Origin: Stutzerimonas stutzeri
GTDB lineage: Bacteria > Pseudomonadota > Gammaproteobacteria > Pseudomonadales > Pseudomonadaceae
Length of the DNA: 64,000 nt
Assembly: GCA_002387205.1 (NCBI GenBank)
Contig: DGLA01000005.1
Span: 88,850-152,849, forward strand
Reading direction: 5' to 3'
Of the stretch, positions 7,449-14,681 are shown piece after piece; the first letter of the stretch is position 1, and every line of letters starts with the position of its first letter. The notes beneath the pieces were generated by a model. It saw only the letters and a list, made by a program, of their open reading frames with translations, was not told where the DNA came from and searched no databases. The position numbers and the translations under genes are program-made.

Positions 7449-7930
7449 GCCTTAATCACGACGACAGCCAGGACGCTCCGCAGCCAAAAGCCAAGGGCAA
7501 GATCGCAACGCGCCGTGTCGCGCGTAGCCTGGCGATGCAGGCGCTGTATCAGTGGCACATGGCGGGTCAGAGCCTTAACGAAATCGAGGCGCAGTTTCGC
7601 GTCGACAACGATTTCTCCGGCGTCGATGGCAACTACTTCCATGAACTGTTGACGGGTGTCGCGCGCGCCAAGACGGAAGTCGACGGTGCCATCGTGCCGC
7701 ACCTGGATCGGCCGCTGGACGAGTTGGACCCGGTCGAACTGGCCGTCCTGCGCCTGTCCACCTACGAGCTGATGCATCGCATCGACGTCCCGTACCGCGT
7801 GGTGATCAACGAGGGCATCGAACTGGCCAAGGTGTTCGGCGCCACTGACGGGCATAAGTTCGTCAATGGCGTGCTGGACAAGCTGGCGCCCAGTCTGCGC
7901 AGTGCCGAGGTCGGCGCCCACAAGCGCTGA
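7445..7930 (+). CDS. nusB: Transcription antitermination factor NusB
   Basis: 161 residues starting at GTG inside the ribH stop. The conserved NusB helices are recognisable: ARSLAMQALYQWHMAG near residue 20 (RNA-binding face), DELDPVELAVLRLSTYEL and VVINEGIELAKVFGATDGHKFVNGVLDK. The first 20 residues (SQDAPQPKAKGK) are a charged extension typical of pseudomonads. With NusE (S10), NusB binds boxA RNA and supports rRNA antitermination and processing. Immediately followed by thiL. Confidence 0.96.
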   Translation: MSLNHDDSQDAPQPKAKGKIATRRVARSLAMQALYQWHMAGQSLNEIEAQFRVDNDFSGVDGNYFHELLTGVARAKTEVDGAIVPHLDRPLDELDPVELAVLRLSTYELMHRIDVPYRVVINEGIELAKVFGATDGHKFVNGVLDKLAPSLRSAEVGAHKR

Positions 7931-7942
7931 GTGTTTGGCCTG

Positions 7943-8902
7943 ATGGGTGAGTTCGAGCTGATCCGCCACTACTTCGCCGCCGCCGCTTGTGCCAGGGCTG
8001 GCGGCGATGTCGCATTGGGCATCGGCGATGATTGCGCTTTGCTGACCGTTCCGGTCGGCGAGCAGCTGGCTGTTTCCACAGACACGCTGGTGGCTGGCGT
8101 GCATTTCCCCGATCCGTGCGACCCTTATCTGCTTGGCCAGCGCGCATTGGCCGTTTCCACCAGCGACCTCGCTGCCATGGGTGCCACGCCCGTCGGTTTT
8201 ACCCTGGCGCTGACGCTTCCCTCTGTCGATCCCGGCTGGCTGGCCGAATTTGCCCGTGGCCTCGATGCGATGGCGGCTGGTTGTGACATGCGTCTGATTG
8301 GCGGCGACACCACACGCGGTCCGCTGAGCATGACCCTGACGGTATTTGGGCGGGTGCCGGTAGGCGCGGCGTTGTTACGCAGCGGTGCGCAACCAGGTGA
8401 TCTGCTCTGTGTGGATGGATGGCTTGGCGATGCCGCCGGGGTACTGCCGATTGTGCTTGGCGAGAGGGAGGAGAACAGCGTCGAGGCGTCAGCGCTGCTC
8501 CGGCGGTACTGGTCACCGCAGCCTCAGCTTGCGTTGGGCCAGGCGCTGCGTGGCAAGGCTACCGCTGCATTGGATGTCTCCGATGGCCTCCTGGCCGATT
8601 GCTCGCATATCGCCACGGCATCCTCCGTTTCACTGGTAATCGAGCAAGCCAGGGTGCCGCTGTCGGATGCGCTGCTGCGCTTTGCCGGTCCGGATCAGGC
8701 CCTGAAATGCGCCTTGGCGGGAGGTGATGACTACCTTTTGGCGTTTACCTTGCCAGCCGATGCGTTACCTAACATGCAGGCTGAAGGATGGCCTATCCAT
8801 GCAATCGGCCATGTGGCAGAGGGTGAGGGCGTTCGGTTGGTGGACGCTGATGGAAACTCTGTGGACATCAACCATCTGGGCTACAACCACTTCACGAGCT
8901 GA
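7943..8902 (+). CDS. thiL: Thiamine-monophosphate kinase
   Basis: 319 residues from the ATG of MGEFELIRHYF, the family-conserved start. An in-frame GTG at 7931, abutting the nusB stop, would add MFGL and cannot be excluded because neither start has a strong ribosome-binding site. The AIR-synthase-like fold shows the ATP/metal loop GIGDDCAL, STDTLVAGVHF, SDLAAMGATP and DVSDGLLAD. It phosphorylates thiamine monophosphate to thiamine pyrophosphate. It sits in the classic ribH-nusB-thiL-pgpA order. Confidence 0.95.
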   Translation: MGEFELIRHYFAAAACARAGGDVALGIGDDCALLTVPVGEQLAVSTDTLVAGVHFPDPCDPYLLGQRALAVSTSDLAAMGATPVGFTLALTLPSVDPGWLAEFARGLDAMAAGCDMRLIGGDTTRGPLSMTLTVFGRVPVGAALLRSGAQPGDLLCVDGWLGDAAGVLPIVLGEREENSVEASALLRRYWSPQPQLALGQALRGKATAALDVSDGLLADCSHIATASSVSLVIEQARVPLSDALLRFAGPDQALKCALAGGDDYLLAFTLPADALPNMQAEGWPIHAIGHVAEGEGVRLVDADGNSVDINHLGYNHFTS

Positions 8903-8938
8903 GTCGTTGCCGCTCGACTAGAACATGAGGACAACTGT

Positions 8939-9436
8939 TTGACCGATTCCCTGCCTGCCGCCGAGCCGATCCCGCATTCGGTATGGAGTAACCCCTGGCA
9001 CAACCTGGCGTTTGGTTTCGGCTCCGGTACGCTGCCTAAGGCACCGGGCACCTGGGGATCCCTTGTGGCGTTGGCGTTCGTGCCCATGTGGCAGATGCTG
9101 CCAGCGTGGGGCTACGGTGCGCTGATTCTCGCCAGCATGCTGTTCGGCATCTGGCTATGCGGAAAGGTGGCTCAGGATCTGGGTGTGCACGATCACGAAG
9201 GCATCGTCTGGGACGAGTTTGCCGGTATCTGGATCACCTTCTGGCTGGTGCCTGCCGGTTGGTACTGGCTACTGCTCGGCTTCGTCGTGTTCCGCCTGTT
9301 GGATATCCTCAAGCCTTGGCCGATAAGTTGGGTTGATCGCCAGGTTCACGGTGGGCTGGGCATCATGCTTGATGACATCCTCGCCGGCTTCGCCGCCTGT
9401 GGCCTGATGCACTTAGCCGTAATCTGGCTGGCCTAG
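8939..9436 (+). CDS. pgpA: Phosphatidylglycerophosphatase A
   Basis: 165 residues from a TTG start preceded by GAGGA (8927-8931). PgpA features are clear: FGSGTLPKAPGTWGSL, the acidic cluster VHDHEGIVWDEFAGI and FRLLDILKPWPI, within an inner-membrane protein with three to four hydrophobic segments. It dephosphorylates phosphatidylglycerophosphate to phosphatidylglycerol. The upstream thiL ends 36 bases before. It is the last gene of the riboflavin/thiamine cluster. Confidence 0.94.
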   Translation: MTDSLPAAEPIPHSVWSNPWHNLAFGFGSGTLPKAPGTWGSLVALAFVPMWQMLPAWGYGALILASMLFGIWLCGKVAQDLGVHDHEGIVWDEFAGIWITFWLVPAGWYWLLLGFVVFRLLDILKPWPISWVDRQVHGGLGIMLDDILAGFAACGLMHLAVIWLA

Positions 9437-9521
9437 GACGAGCTGTGCGTCGGGTCGCTGCAATCCCGGCATCGCTGATGGACAATGCCGGCATCGCCGT
9501 TAGCCAAGGAAACATCCGCGG

Positions 9522-10169
9522 ATGCGTTCACTTTTCCTGTTTTTAGCCAGTGCCCTGACGGTGCTGTCATCGAGCACCATGGCTGCTCCAATGGTTCAAG
9601 TGGTGGGGCTTTTTCCAGGTGCTGCCGTGTTGAATGTCGATGGGCAACGTAAGCTCGTTCGGGTCGGGCAGGTGGGGCCGGGCGGTGTTGAGGTATTGAG
9701 CGCTGATTCGAAAGGCGCCGTTTTGCGGGTAGACGGCGTTGAGCGTAGCTATGGCCTTTCTCGCGAGCTGAGTTCCGGCTTTGCCGAACCTGACCGCCGG
9801 CAGCTGAGCATCGCTCAGGGACAGGGGGGGCACTACTGGATAGCCGGCTCGATCAACGGACAGCCTGTGCAGTTCCTCGTCGATACCGGTGCCACCTCGG
9901 TGGCGATCAACGAAATCCAGGCGCGGCGTCTCGGCATCGACTACCGCGTCGACGGCCGGCAGATCGTCGTAGGCACTGCAAGCGGCACGGCCAAGGCCTG
10001 GAGGGTCAATCTCAACAGCGTGAAGGTCGGTGCGATCGATGTGCTCGGCGTTGAAGCCGTTGTGGTGGAAGGCGGCTCGCCGACCGATGCCCTGCTCGGC
10101 ATGAGCTTCCTCAATCGAGTCAGTTGGCGGGAGGAGCAGGGCCTGTTGAAGCTTGAATCGAAGATATGA
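9522..10169 (+). CDS. Secreted retropepsin-like aspartic protease (TIGR02281-type)
   Basis: 215 residues. There is a clear Sec signal peptide (MRSLFLFLASALTVLSSSTMA, cleavage after about residue 21). A beta-rich N-terminal region follows, then a clan AA aspartic protease domain with the catalytic triplet VDTGATS (D121) and a second conserved hydrophobic-Gly element DALLGMSFLNR. Such proteins are single-domain proteases expected to work as dimers in the periplasm; natural substrates are mostly unknown. A repeat-rich spacer separates it from ribA, with no evidence of co-transcription with either neighbour. Confidence 0.8.
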   Translation: MRSLFLFLASALTVLSSSTMAAPMVQVVGLFPGAAVLNVDGQRKLVRVGQVGPGGVEVLSADSKGAVLRVDGVERSYGLSRELSSGFAEPDRRQLSIAQGQGGHYWIAGSINGQPVQFLVDTGATSVAINEIQARRLGIDYRVDGRQIVVGTASGTAKAWRVNLNSVKVGAIDVLGVEAVVVEGGSPTDALLGMSFLNRVSWREEQGLLKLESKI

Positions 10170-10172
10170 GAG

Positions 10173-10295
10173 AAGCAGCTTGAAGCTTGAAGCCTGAAGC
10201 TAGAAGTAAAAGCATATGTGACGGCGTGGGCATCGCCGACGCATACTGGCTTCCAGCTTCCAGCTTCCAGCTTCCAGCTTCCAGCTTCCAAGCTG
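10173..10295. repeat. Heptamer tandem repeats GCTTCCA in two opposed arms
   Basis: 10249-10294 contains six tandem copies of GCTTCCA followed by an AGCT end. A second arm at about 10173-10207 carries degenerate copies in the opposite sense (AGCTTGAAGCTTGAAGCCTGAAG). The arms could fold back on each other with several mismatches across a 40-base loop. Direct in sequence; the number of units is likely to vary between strains. Confidence 0.8.
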
Positions 10296-10333
10296 TTACA
10301 CTATCCGCTTTTCTGCCTTCTGGAGTTTCTCCG

Positions 10334-10951
10334 GTGTCTGTCGTGTTCGTCGCCGCTTCCAAACTGCCGACGCCTTTCGGCGTGTTTACCATGCATGGTT
10401 TCCTCGATCAGGATACGGGCAAGGAACATGTCGTACTGACCCTGGGTGACGTGGCCGACGGCAAGCCCGTATTGGGCCGTCTTCACTCCGAGTGTCTTAC
10501 TGGTGACGCGCTGTTCAGCCTTCGCTGCGATTGCGGCTTCCAGCTCGAAGCAGCGCTTCGGGCGATCTCCGAAGAGGGCCGTGGCGCGCTGCTTTATCTG
10601 CGTCAGGAAGGTCGCGGCATCGGTCTGCTGAACAAGATCCGTGCCTATGAGTTGCAAGATGCGGGTGCCGATACCGTCGAGGCCAACGAACGTCTGGGCT
10701 TCGCGCCGGACATGCGTGACTACGCCATCTGCCTGCCCATGCTCGAACATCTCGGCATCGCCGAGATCAAGCTGATGACCAACAACCCGCGCAAGGTCAA
10801 GGCACTGCAGGGCTTTGGCATCCGTGTCGCTCAGCGCATGCCGCTGGAAATCGCGCACAACCCGCACAACAGGAAGTACCTGGCCACCAAGGCCGGCAAG
10901 CTCGGCCATATGCTAGGCGAAATCCATCAGGGCGAAGCCGAGCAGTCGTGA
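10334..10951 (+). CDS. ribA: GTP cyclohydrolase II
   Basis: 205 residues from a GTG start with GGAG eight bases upstream. The longer open frame starting at 10187 runs through the heptamer repeat and is not credible. The zinc ligands C54, C65 and C67 lie in HSECLTGDALFSLRCDCG, and the catalytic LRQEGRGIGLLNKIRAYELQD block is complete. It opens the imidazole ring of GTP as the first step of riboflavin synthesis, which the degenerate C-terminal half of RibBA probably cannot do. Its stop overlaps the GTG of the next gene (GTGA). Confidence 0.96.
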   Translation: MSVVFVAASKLPTPFGVFTMHGFLDQDTGKEHVVLTLGDVADGKPVLGRLHSECLTGDALFSLRCDCGFQLEAALRAISEEGRGALLYLRQEGRGIGLLNKIRAYELQDAGADTVEANERLGFAPDMRDYAICLPMLEHLGIAEIKLMTNNPRKVKALQGFGIRVAQRMPLEIAHNPHNRKYLATKAGKLGHMLGEIHQGEAEQS

Positions 10952-11367
10952 ACCGCGCAGCTGCCCGTCGTCAGCTGTCATGGGATGGCTGGCTGCAATT
11001 CTTGCTGATGGTGGTGCCGGTACTTGCCGCCAACCAGCTTCCCGAGCTGACCGGTCATCATGAAGAAGTCATCGCGTTGCCATTGTTCTTCGCTGGCCTG
11101 GGCCTGTTGTTTCTCAGCTTGCCGCGCTTCACCTCTTACAAACACGCCTTGATCAACACCGAACATTCATTCGGCAGCGATGCGGAGCCCGTATCCTGGG
11201 CCACGTTGCGCGATGTTCGTCTGCGCGCCTTGCGTATTGCCGGGCTTCCCGCCTGGGTTGCTGCAATCGGCGCGCCGCTCGGGTTGGAGCCGGTGGCCCA
11301 ACTGCTATTGGTCTGTGGCAGCCTGACGCTGCTTGTTCTCTATCGCATCCCGCGTCAGCTGCAGTGA
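10948..11367 (+). CDS. Unknown small inner-membrane protein
   Basis: 139 residues from a GTG start overlapping the ribA stop. Four hydrophobic stretches are visible: about 18-32 (FLLMVVPVLAANQL), 41-60 (VIALPLFFAGLGLLFLSL), 95-110 (IAGLPAWVAAIGAPLGL) and 114-132 (PVAQLLLVCGSLTLLVLYRI), joined by a polar central loop. I do not recognise a family. It is tightly packed between ribA and btuF with 4-base overlaps on both sides, so it is co-translated with them. A role linked to cobalamin or flavin handling is possible but unsupported. Confidence 0.6.
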   Translation: MNRAAARRQLSWDGWLQFLLMVVPVLAANQLPELTGHHEEVIALPLFFAGLGLLFLSLPRFTSYKHALINTEHSFGSDAEPVSWATLRDVRLRALRIAGLPAWVAAIGAPLGLEPVAQLLLVCGSLTLLVLYRIPRQLQ

Positions 11368-12164
11368 TGCGCACACTGCTGCTGTGCCTTGTGTTGCTGA
11401 CGTCGCCGCTGGTGTCGGCTGCGCAGCGCGTGGTCAGCCTGGCGCCGTCGCTCAGCGAAATTATCCTGGAACTGGATGCAGGCGACCTGCTGGTCGGCGT
11501 GCTGGACGGAGGCGAACGGCCAAAGGCCTTGGTCGATCTCCCCTCGGTGGGGCGCATCGGGCAGCTCGAAATGGAGCGACTGCTCGCGTTGCAACCGACG
11601 CTGGTGCTGCTCTGGCCGGACAGCATCACCTCTGCGCAACGCGCCCAACTGGTTCAGTTCGATATTCCTGTGCTCGTCGCCCAGCCCTTGTCATTGGCGC
11701 AACTGGCGGAGCAATTCGCTGTGATTGGCAAGCGAGTCGGAAGGGAGCGACAGGGACTGGCGCTCCAGGAGCAGTTTGAGCAGGGCCTGGATCGGCTACG
11801 CCAGCGGTACCGGCGCGACCAGCCGGTGTCGGTTTTCTACCAGATCTGGAATCGCCCGCTGTATACCCTGGGCGGACGTCAGATCATCAGCGATGCAATA
11901 GGCGTGTGCGGTGGGCGCAACGTCTTTGCCGACCTCCAGCTGCCGGCGCCGCAGGTCAGTGTCGAGGCGGTCCTGTCGCGTAATCCCGAGGTGATTCTAG
12001 CCGGCAGCGGCGCGCAGCTTGCGGAGTGGAGCACCTGGCCGCAGCTCGAGGCGGTGCGTAAGGGGCAGCTGTGGGAAGTCCCGGACAAGGGGCTCGAGCG
12101 GCCGAGCTTCCAGATGCTTGGCGCAATCGAGAAGCTCTGCGAGGTGATGGCTCAGGCAAACTGA
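11364..12164 (+). CDS. btuF: Periplasmic cobalamin-binding protein (BtuF-like)
   Basis: 266 residues, beginning GTG ATG at 11364/11367 with overlap to the preceding gene. Signal peptide MMRTLLLCLVLLTSPLVSAA, then the helical-backbone class III binding-protein fold: QRVVSLAPSLSEIILEL, LVGVLDG, the PSVGRIGQLEMERLLALQPTLVL block and the C-terminal lobe VSVEAVLSRNPEVILAG. The family captures vitamin B12 or related tetrapyrrole/siderophore metal complexes for a BtuCD-type ABC transporter. No btuC or btuD lies in the window. The convergent btuB with its cobalamin riboswitch supports B12 as ligand. Confidence 0.82.
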   Translation: MMRTLLLCLVLLTSPLVSAAQRVVSLAPSLSEIILELDAGDLLVGVLDGGERPKALVDLPSVGRIGQLEMERLLALQPTLVLLWPDSITSAQRAQLVQFDIPVLVAQPLSLAQLAEQFAVIGKRVGRERQGLALQEQFEQGLDRLRQRYRRDQPVSVFYQIWNRPLYTLGGRQIISDAIGVCGGRNVFADLQLPAPQVSVEAVLSRNPEVILAGSGAQLAEWSTWPQLEAVRKGQLWEVPDKGLERPSFQMLGAIEKLCEVMAQAN

Positions 12165-12197
12165 ATGCCCCAGAACCTGTCCGGCGCCGGTTAGCAT

Positions 12198-14054
12198 TCA
12201 GAACGAAGGCGACCAGGTGACCGCAAACAGCGCAGCACGACCGGCTTCGCGGTAGCCGTATGTCTGGACCGGGTCTTCCCAGGATGGCCCCGTGGGTCGC
12301 TGATATGTGGCCAGTGCGTAGTCGCGGTCGAACAGGTTTGTGATCCTGGCTTCCCAAAGCAGCTCTGGCTGACTCTGCCAGCCTGCACGCAGGTCGACTG
12401 TGCCGTAGCCTGAAAGCTTGCGGCTGTTGGCTGCGTCATCGAAGCGCGAACTTGCCAATCGCCAGCTCGCGCCCGCCGATACCGTGCCAAATCGGCGATC
12501 CAGATCGATGTTCAGTGAGCGTTTGGCACGCCGTGCGAGCAGGTGGCCGCTTTCGTGGTCGCGCGGGTCGATAACACTGACGGCCAGGTTTGCATCCCAG
12601 CCCATCAGGTTACGTGCGATGGTCGCTTCGAACCCGTTTATGCGTGCGCGGTTTACGTTCTCCGTCCGACTGCCGCCCCAGGCAATCATGTCTTCGAGGT
12701 CGGTGCGGTAAAGCGAGGCTTCGAGCTGTGTGTCGCTAAAGTCTGCGCGCCATTGTAGCTCGTAGGTTTTCGAGGTTTCCGGTTTCAGGTCCGGGTTGGG
12801 TCCCCAAGCCGGCGGTGCGTAGAGGTCAGTGAACGTCGGCGCGCGGAAGCCTTCTCCATAGCTGAGTATCCAGCGCTGTGATGGGCCCATCGGCAGGCTG
12901 AAGGCTGCGTTCCAGCTATTGTGGCTGCCGAACTGCTGGTTATCGTCGTGACGCAGGCCGAGCTCGGTATCGAAATACTGACCCTGATAGCTGTGCTGCG
13001 CTAAGAACGCGAGGTTGTTGCGCTCATCCTCTTCGTAAACGGTCGACGCATTCAGACGGTCCTCATACCAGTCCGTACCCAGCGTAACCGCGTGGCGTTC
13101 GGTGACGGCGAGGCGATTGATCCAGGCTGCCGAATGCCGTGTGGTTTCAAGCAGGCTGTCGTTATAGGCGGAGCCGACTGCGCGGTTGCGGTCGAAGCTA
13201 CGCCCCAGCTCCAAGCGACTGTTCCAATTTTCACTAAGCTGACCATCAAGGTAGCCGCTGTAGCTGCTGACACGGAACTCATCCTGCGGCGTTCCCGGGA
13301 GGAACTCGTAGGCATCGTCATATTCATTCTCGCCGCGCTGATCATTGAGGCTGAGGCCGGCTCGCCAGTCGCTGTTCAATCGGTGGTCGAGCTTGAGGTG
13401 CAGCGCTTTTTGCCGAACACCGTCATGATCGTCATCGGCGCCACGCCCGTCACGTGTAGCATCGAAACCGGCACGCTCGTCCAGGCTCGCTCCCAGGTGC
13501 AGCTGTGTGCGTTCGGTGCCCATTGCCAGGTTCAGGCTGCGTTCGAAAGTCTGTTGACTGCCGATCCCATATCGCACCTGTGGATTAACGCCCGGCTGGC
13601 CGCCGCGCGTGAAAATCTGAATAACGCCTCCAATGGCGTCGGCACCATACAGGGACGAGCGGGGGCCGCGTATGACTTCGACGCGTTCAACGTTGTCGAT
13701 GGCCAGGTAGTCGAGGCGCGCGAATCCGCTGGTCGCCGAGGAAATGCGTTGGCCGTCGAGCAGTACAAGCGTCTGCGCGGTGCTCGTCCCACGTAGTGAA
13801 AGGAAAGGAAGGCCGCCCGAGTTGCCGACCTGGACGCCCGGCACGCGGCGCAATAGCTCTGGCACGCTACGCACCTGCAAGCGTTCGATGTCCGCTCGAA
13901 CGAACACCGTGTTTGCGGCTGTCGCGCTGGTGCGGGGCTCGGCTTGGCGCGCCGAGGTGATCAGCATCTCGGGCAACGTATATTCGGCGCTTTGGGCAAA
14001 TGCAGGCGCGCTGGGCAACAACGCCAAGGCCAGGGCAAGACGGGACAATTTCAT
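12198..14054 (-). CDS. btuB: TonB-dependent vitamin B12 receptor
   Basis: 618 residues, BtuB length. Signal peptide MKLSRLALALALLPSAPAFAQ, a TonB-box-like segment (EMLITSARQ), a plug domain (VPELLRRVPGVQV ... LVLLDGQRI, VERVEVIRGPRSSLYGADAIGGVIQI) and a 22-strand barrel ending in an aromatic residue (VTWSPSF), as outer-membrane proteins do. It sits directly behind a cobalamin riboswitch on the same strand, which strongly supports cobalamin as its substrate. It converges with btuF, leaving 33 bases between the stops. Confidence 0.93.
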   Translation of the reverse strand: MKLSRLALALALLPSAPAFAQSAEYTLPEMLITSARQAEPRTSATAANTVFVRADIERLQVRSVPELLRRVPGVQVGNSGGLPFLSLRGTSTAQTLVLLDGQRISSATSGFARLDYLAIDNVERVEVIRGPRSSLYGADAIGGVIQIFTRGGQPGVNPQVRYGIGSQQTFERSLNLAMGTERTQLHLGASLDERAGFDATRDGRGADDDHDGVRQKALHLKLDHRLNSDWRAGLSLNDQRGENEYDDAYEFLPGTPQDEFRVSSYSGYLDGQLSENWNSRLELGRSFDRNRAVGSAYNDSLLETTRHSAAWINRLAVTERHAVTLGTDWYEDRLNASTVYEEDERNNLAFLAQHSYQGQYFDTELGLRHDDNQQFGSHNSWNAAFSLPMGPSQRWILSYGEGFRAPTFTDLYAPPAWGPNPDLKPETSKTYELQWRADFSDTQLEASLYRTDLEDMIAWGGSRTENVNRARINGFEATIARNLMGWDANLAVSVIDPRDHESGHLLARRAKRSLNIDLDRRFGTVSAGASWRLASSRFDDAANSRKLSGYGTVDLRAGWQSQPELLWEARITNLFDRDYALATYQRPTGPSWEDPVQTYGYREAGRAALFAVTWSPSF

Positions 14055-14129
14055 CAGATTCGATCCTCAAAAGTTCAGCGCTTTCGAGGAGGGCAGGAGC
14101 AAGCGCAGGGGCACGCAGCCGCGCTTGAC

Positions 14130-14322
14130 GGTGATGCCCTCCGCAACACCAGTCGAATCCGTCAGGCCGGTCTCCGGGCTTTCAACGCGAACCCGGCTCG
14201 CCTTCCCGTGCCTGGCACAGTGGCGGTTGAGCGGGCGGTGATCCTTGATCACGGTCGATTACCGTTGCGGGGGCAGCGCCGGCCTTGCTCTGCGAGCGCA
14301 CCGGCTTCCCGTTTAATGCGGA
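14130..14322 (-). ncRNA. Cobalamin riboswitch
   Basis: Read on the minus strand the conserved elements appear in order: GGGAAGCCGGTG, GCCGGCGCTGCCCCCGCAACGGTAA (B12-box-like core, centred near 14275), GTGCCAGGCACGGGAAGGCG and AAAGCCCGGAGACCGGCCTG. It ends about 75-80 bases before the btuB ATG. In known cases adenosylcobalamin binding blocks translation or elongation of the downstream transporter gene. Boundaries are approximate. Confidence 0.95.
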
Positions 14323-14479
14323 CCTGGGGTCGCGCACACCTGGGCGGATAGGAAAATCGCGCGAACCTTACGATCTGAAATGGGGAAAGACAAGCGAATG
14401 GGTGAATTCCGCCAGCGCGTATCGGGCTATCAGCCTGACAACAGCACAACGGCGATGGGTTAGCGGTTCTCGTCAGTCG

Positions 14480-14548
14480 CGTGGATGTCGCTTTTACACC
14501 CACCGTGACTTGGTTTGGTTCGGTGGATCGATGAAGCGTGATCCACCC
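14480..14548. repeat. REP-like hairpin repeat, copy A, downstream of dxs
   Basis: Contains GTGGATGTCGCTTTTACACCCAC and then a perfect 8-bp hairpin GGTGGATC / GATCCACC (14522-14547), ended by CCTAC. The same words recur in copy B at 14616-14681 in the same order. The 14326-14680 stretch between the cobalamin riboswitch and the dxs stop holds only these repeats and no credible gene. Confidence 0.7.
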
Positions 14549-14615
14549 TACAGTCTGAAACGGTCAAGCACGAGCCGAAACAGCGATCGACCTCCCTAGC
14601 ACCGCCGCTGCCGTA

Positions 14616-14681
14616 AGGTGGATGTCGCCTTTTACATCCACCGTGACTCGGTTCGTTCTTTGGTTCGGTGGATGGACCCTA
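14616..14681. repeat. REP-like hairpin repeat, copy B, containing the dxs stop codon
   Basis: GGTGGATGT, an 8-base loop and ACATCCACC form a perfect 9-bp stem (14617-14642). The following CGTGACTCGGTTCG...TTCGGTGGATGGACCCTA parallels copy A. The terminal CCCTA, read on the minus strand, is TAGGG and supplies the dxs TAG stop (14679-14681). Confidence 0.7.

Noticed and set aside
10249..10294. CRISPR array
   Set aside because: The heptamer units are directly tandem with no spacers, and there are no cas genes in the window.
10187..10333. Upstream extension of ribA
   Set aside because: The extra 49 codons translate the heptamer repeat and precede the conserved start; GTG at 10334 has a proper ribosome-binding site.
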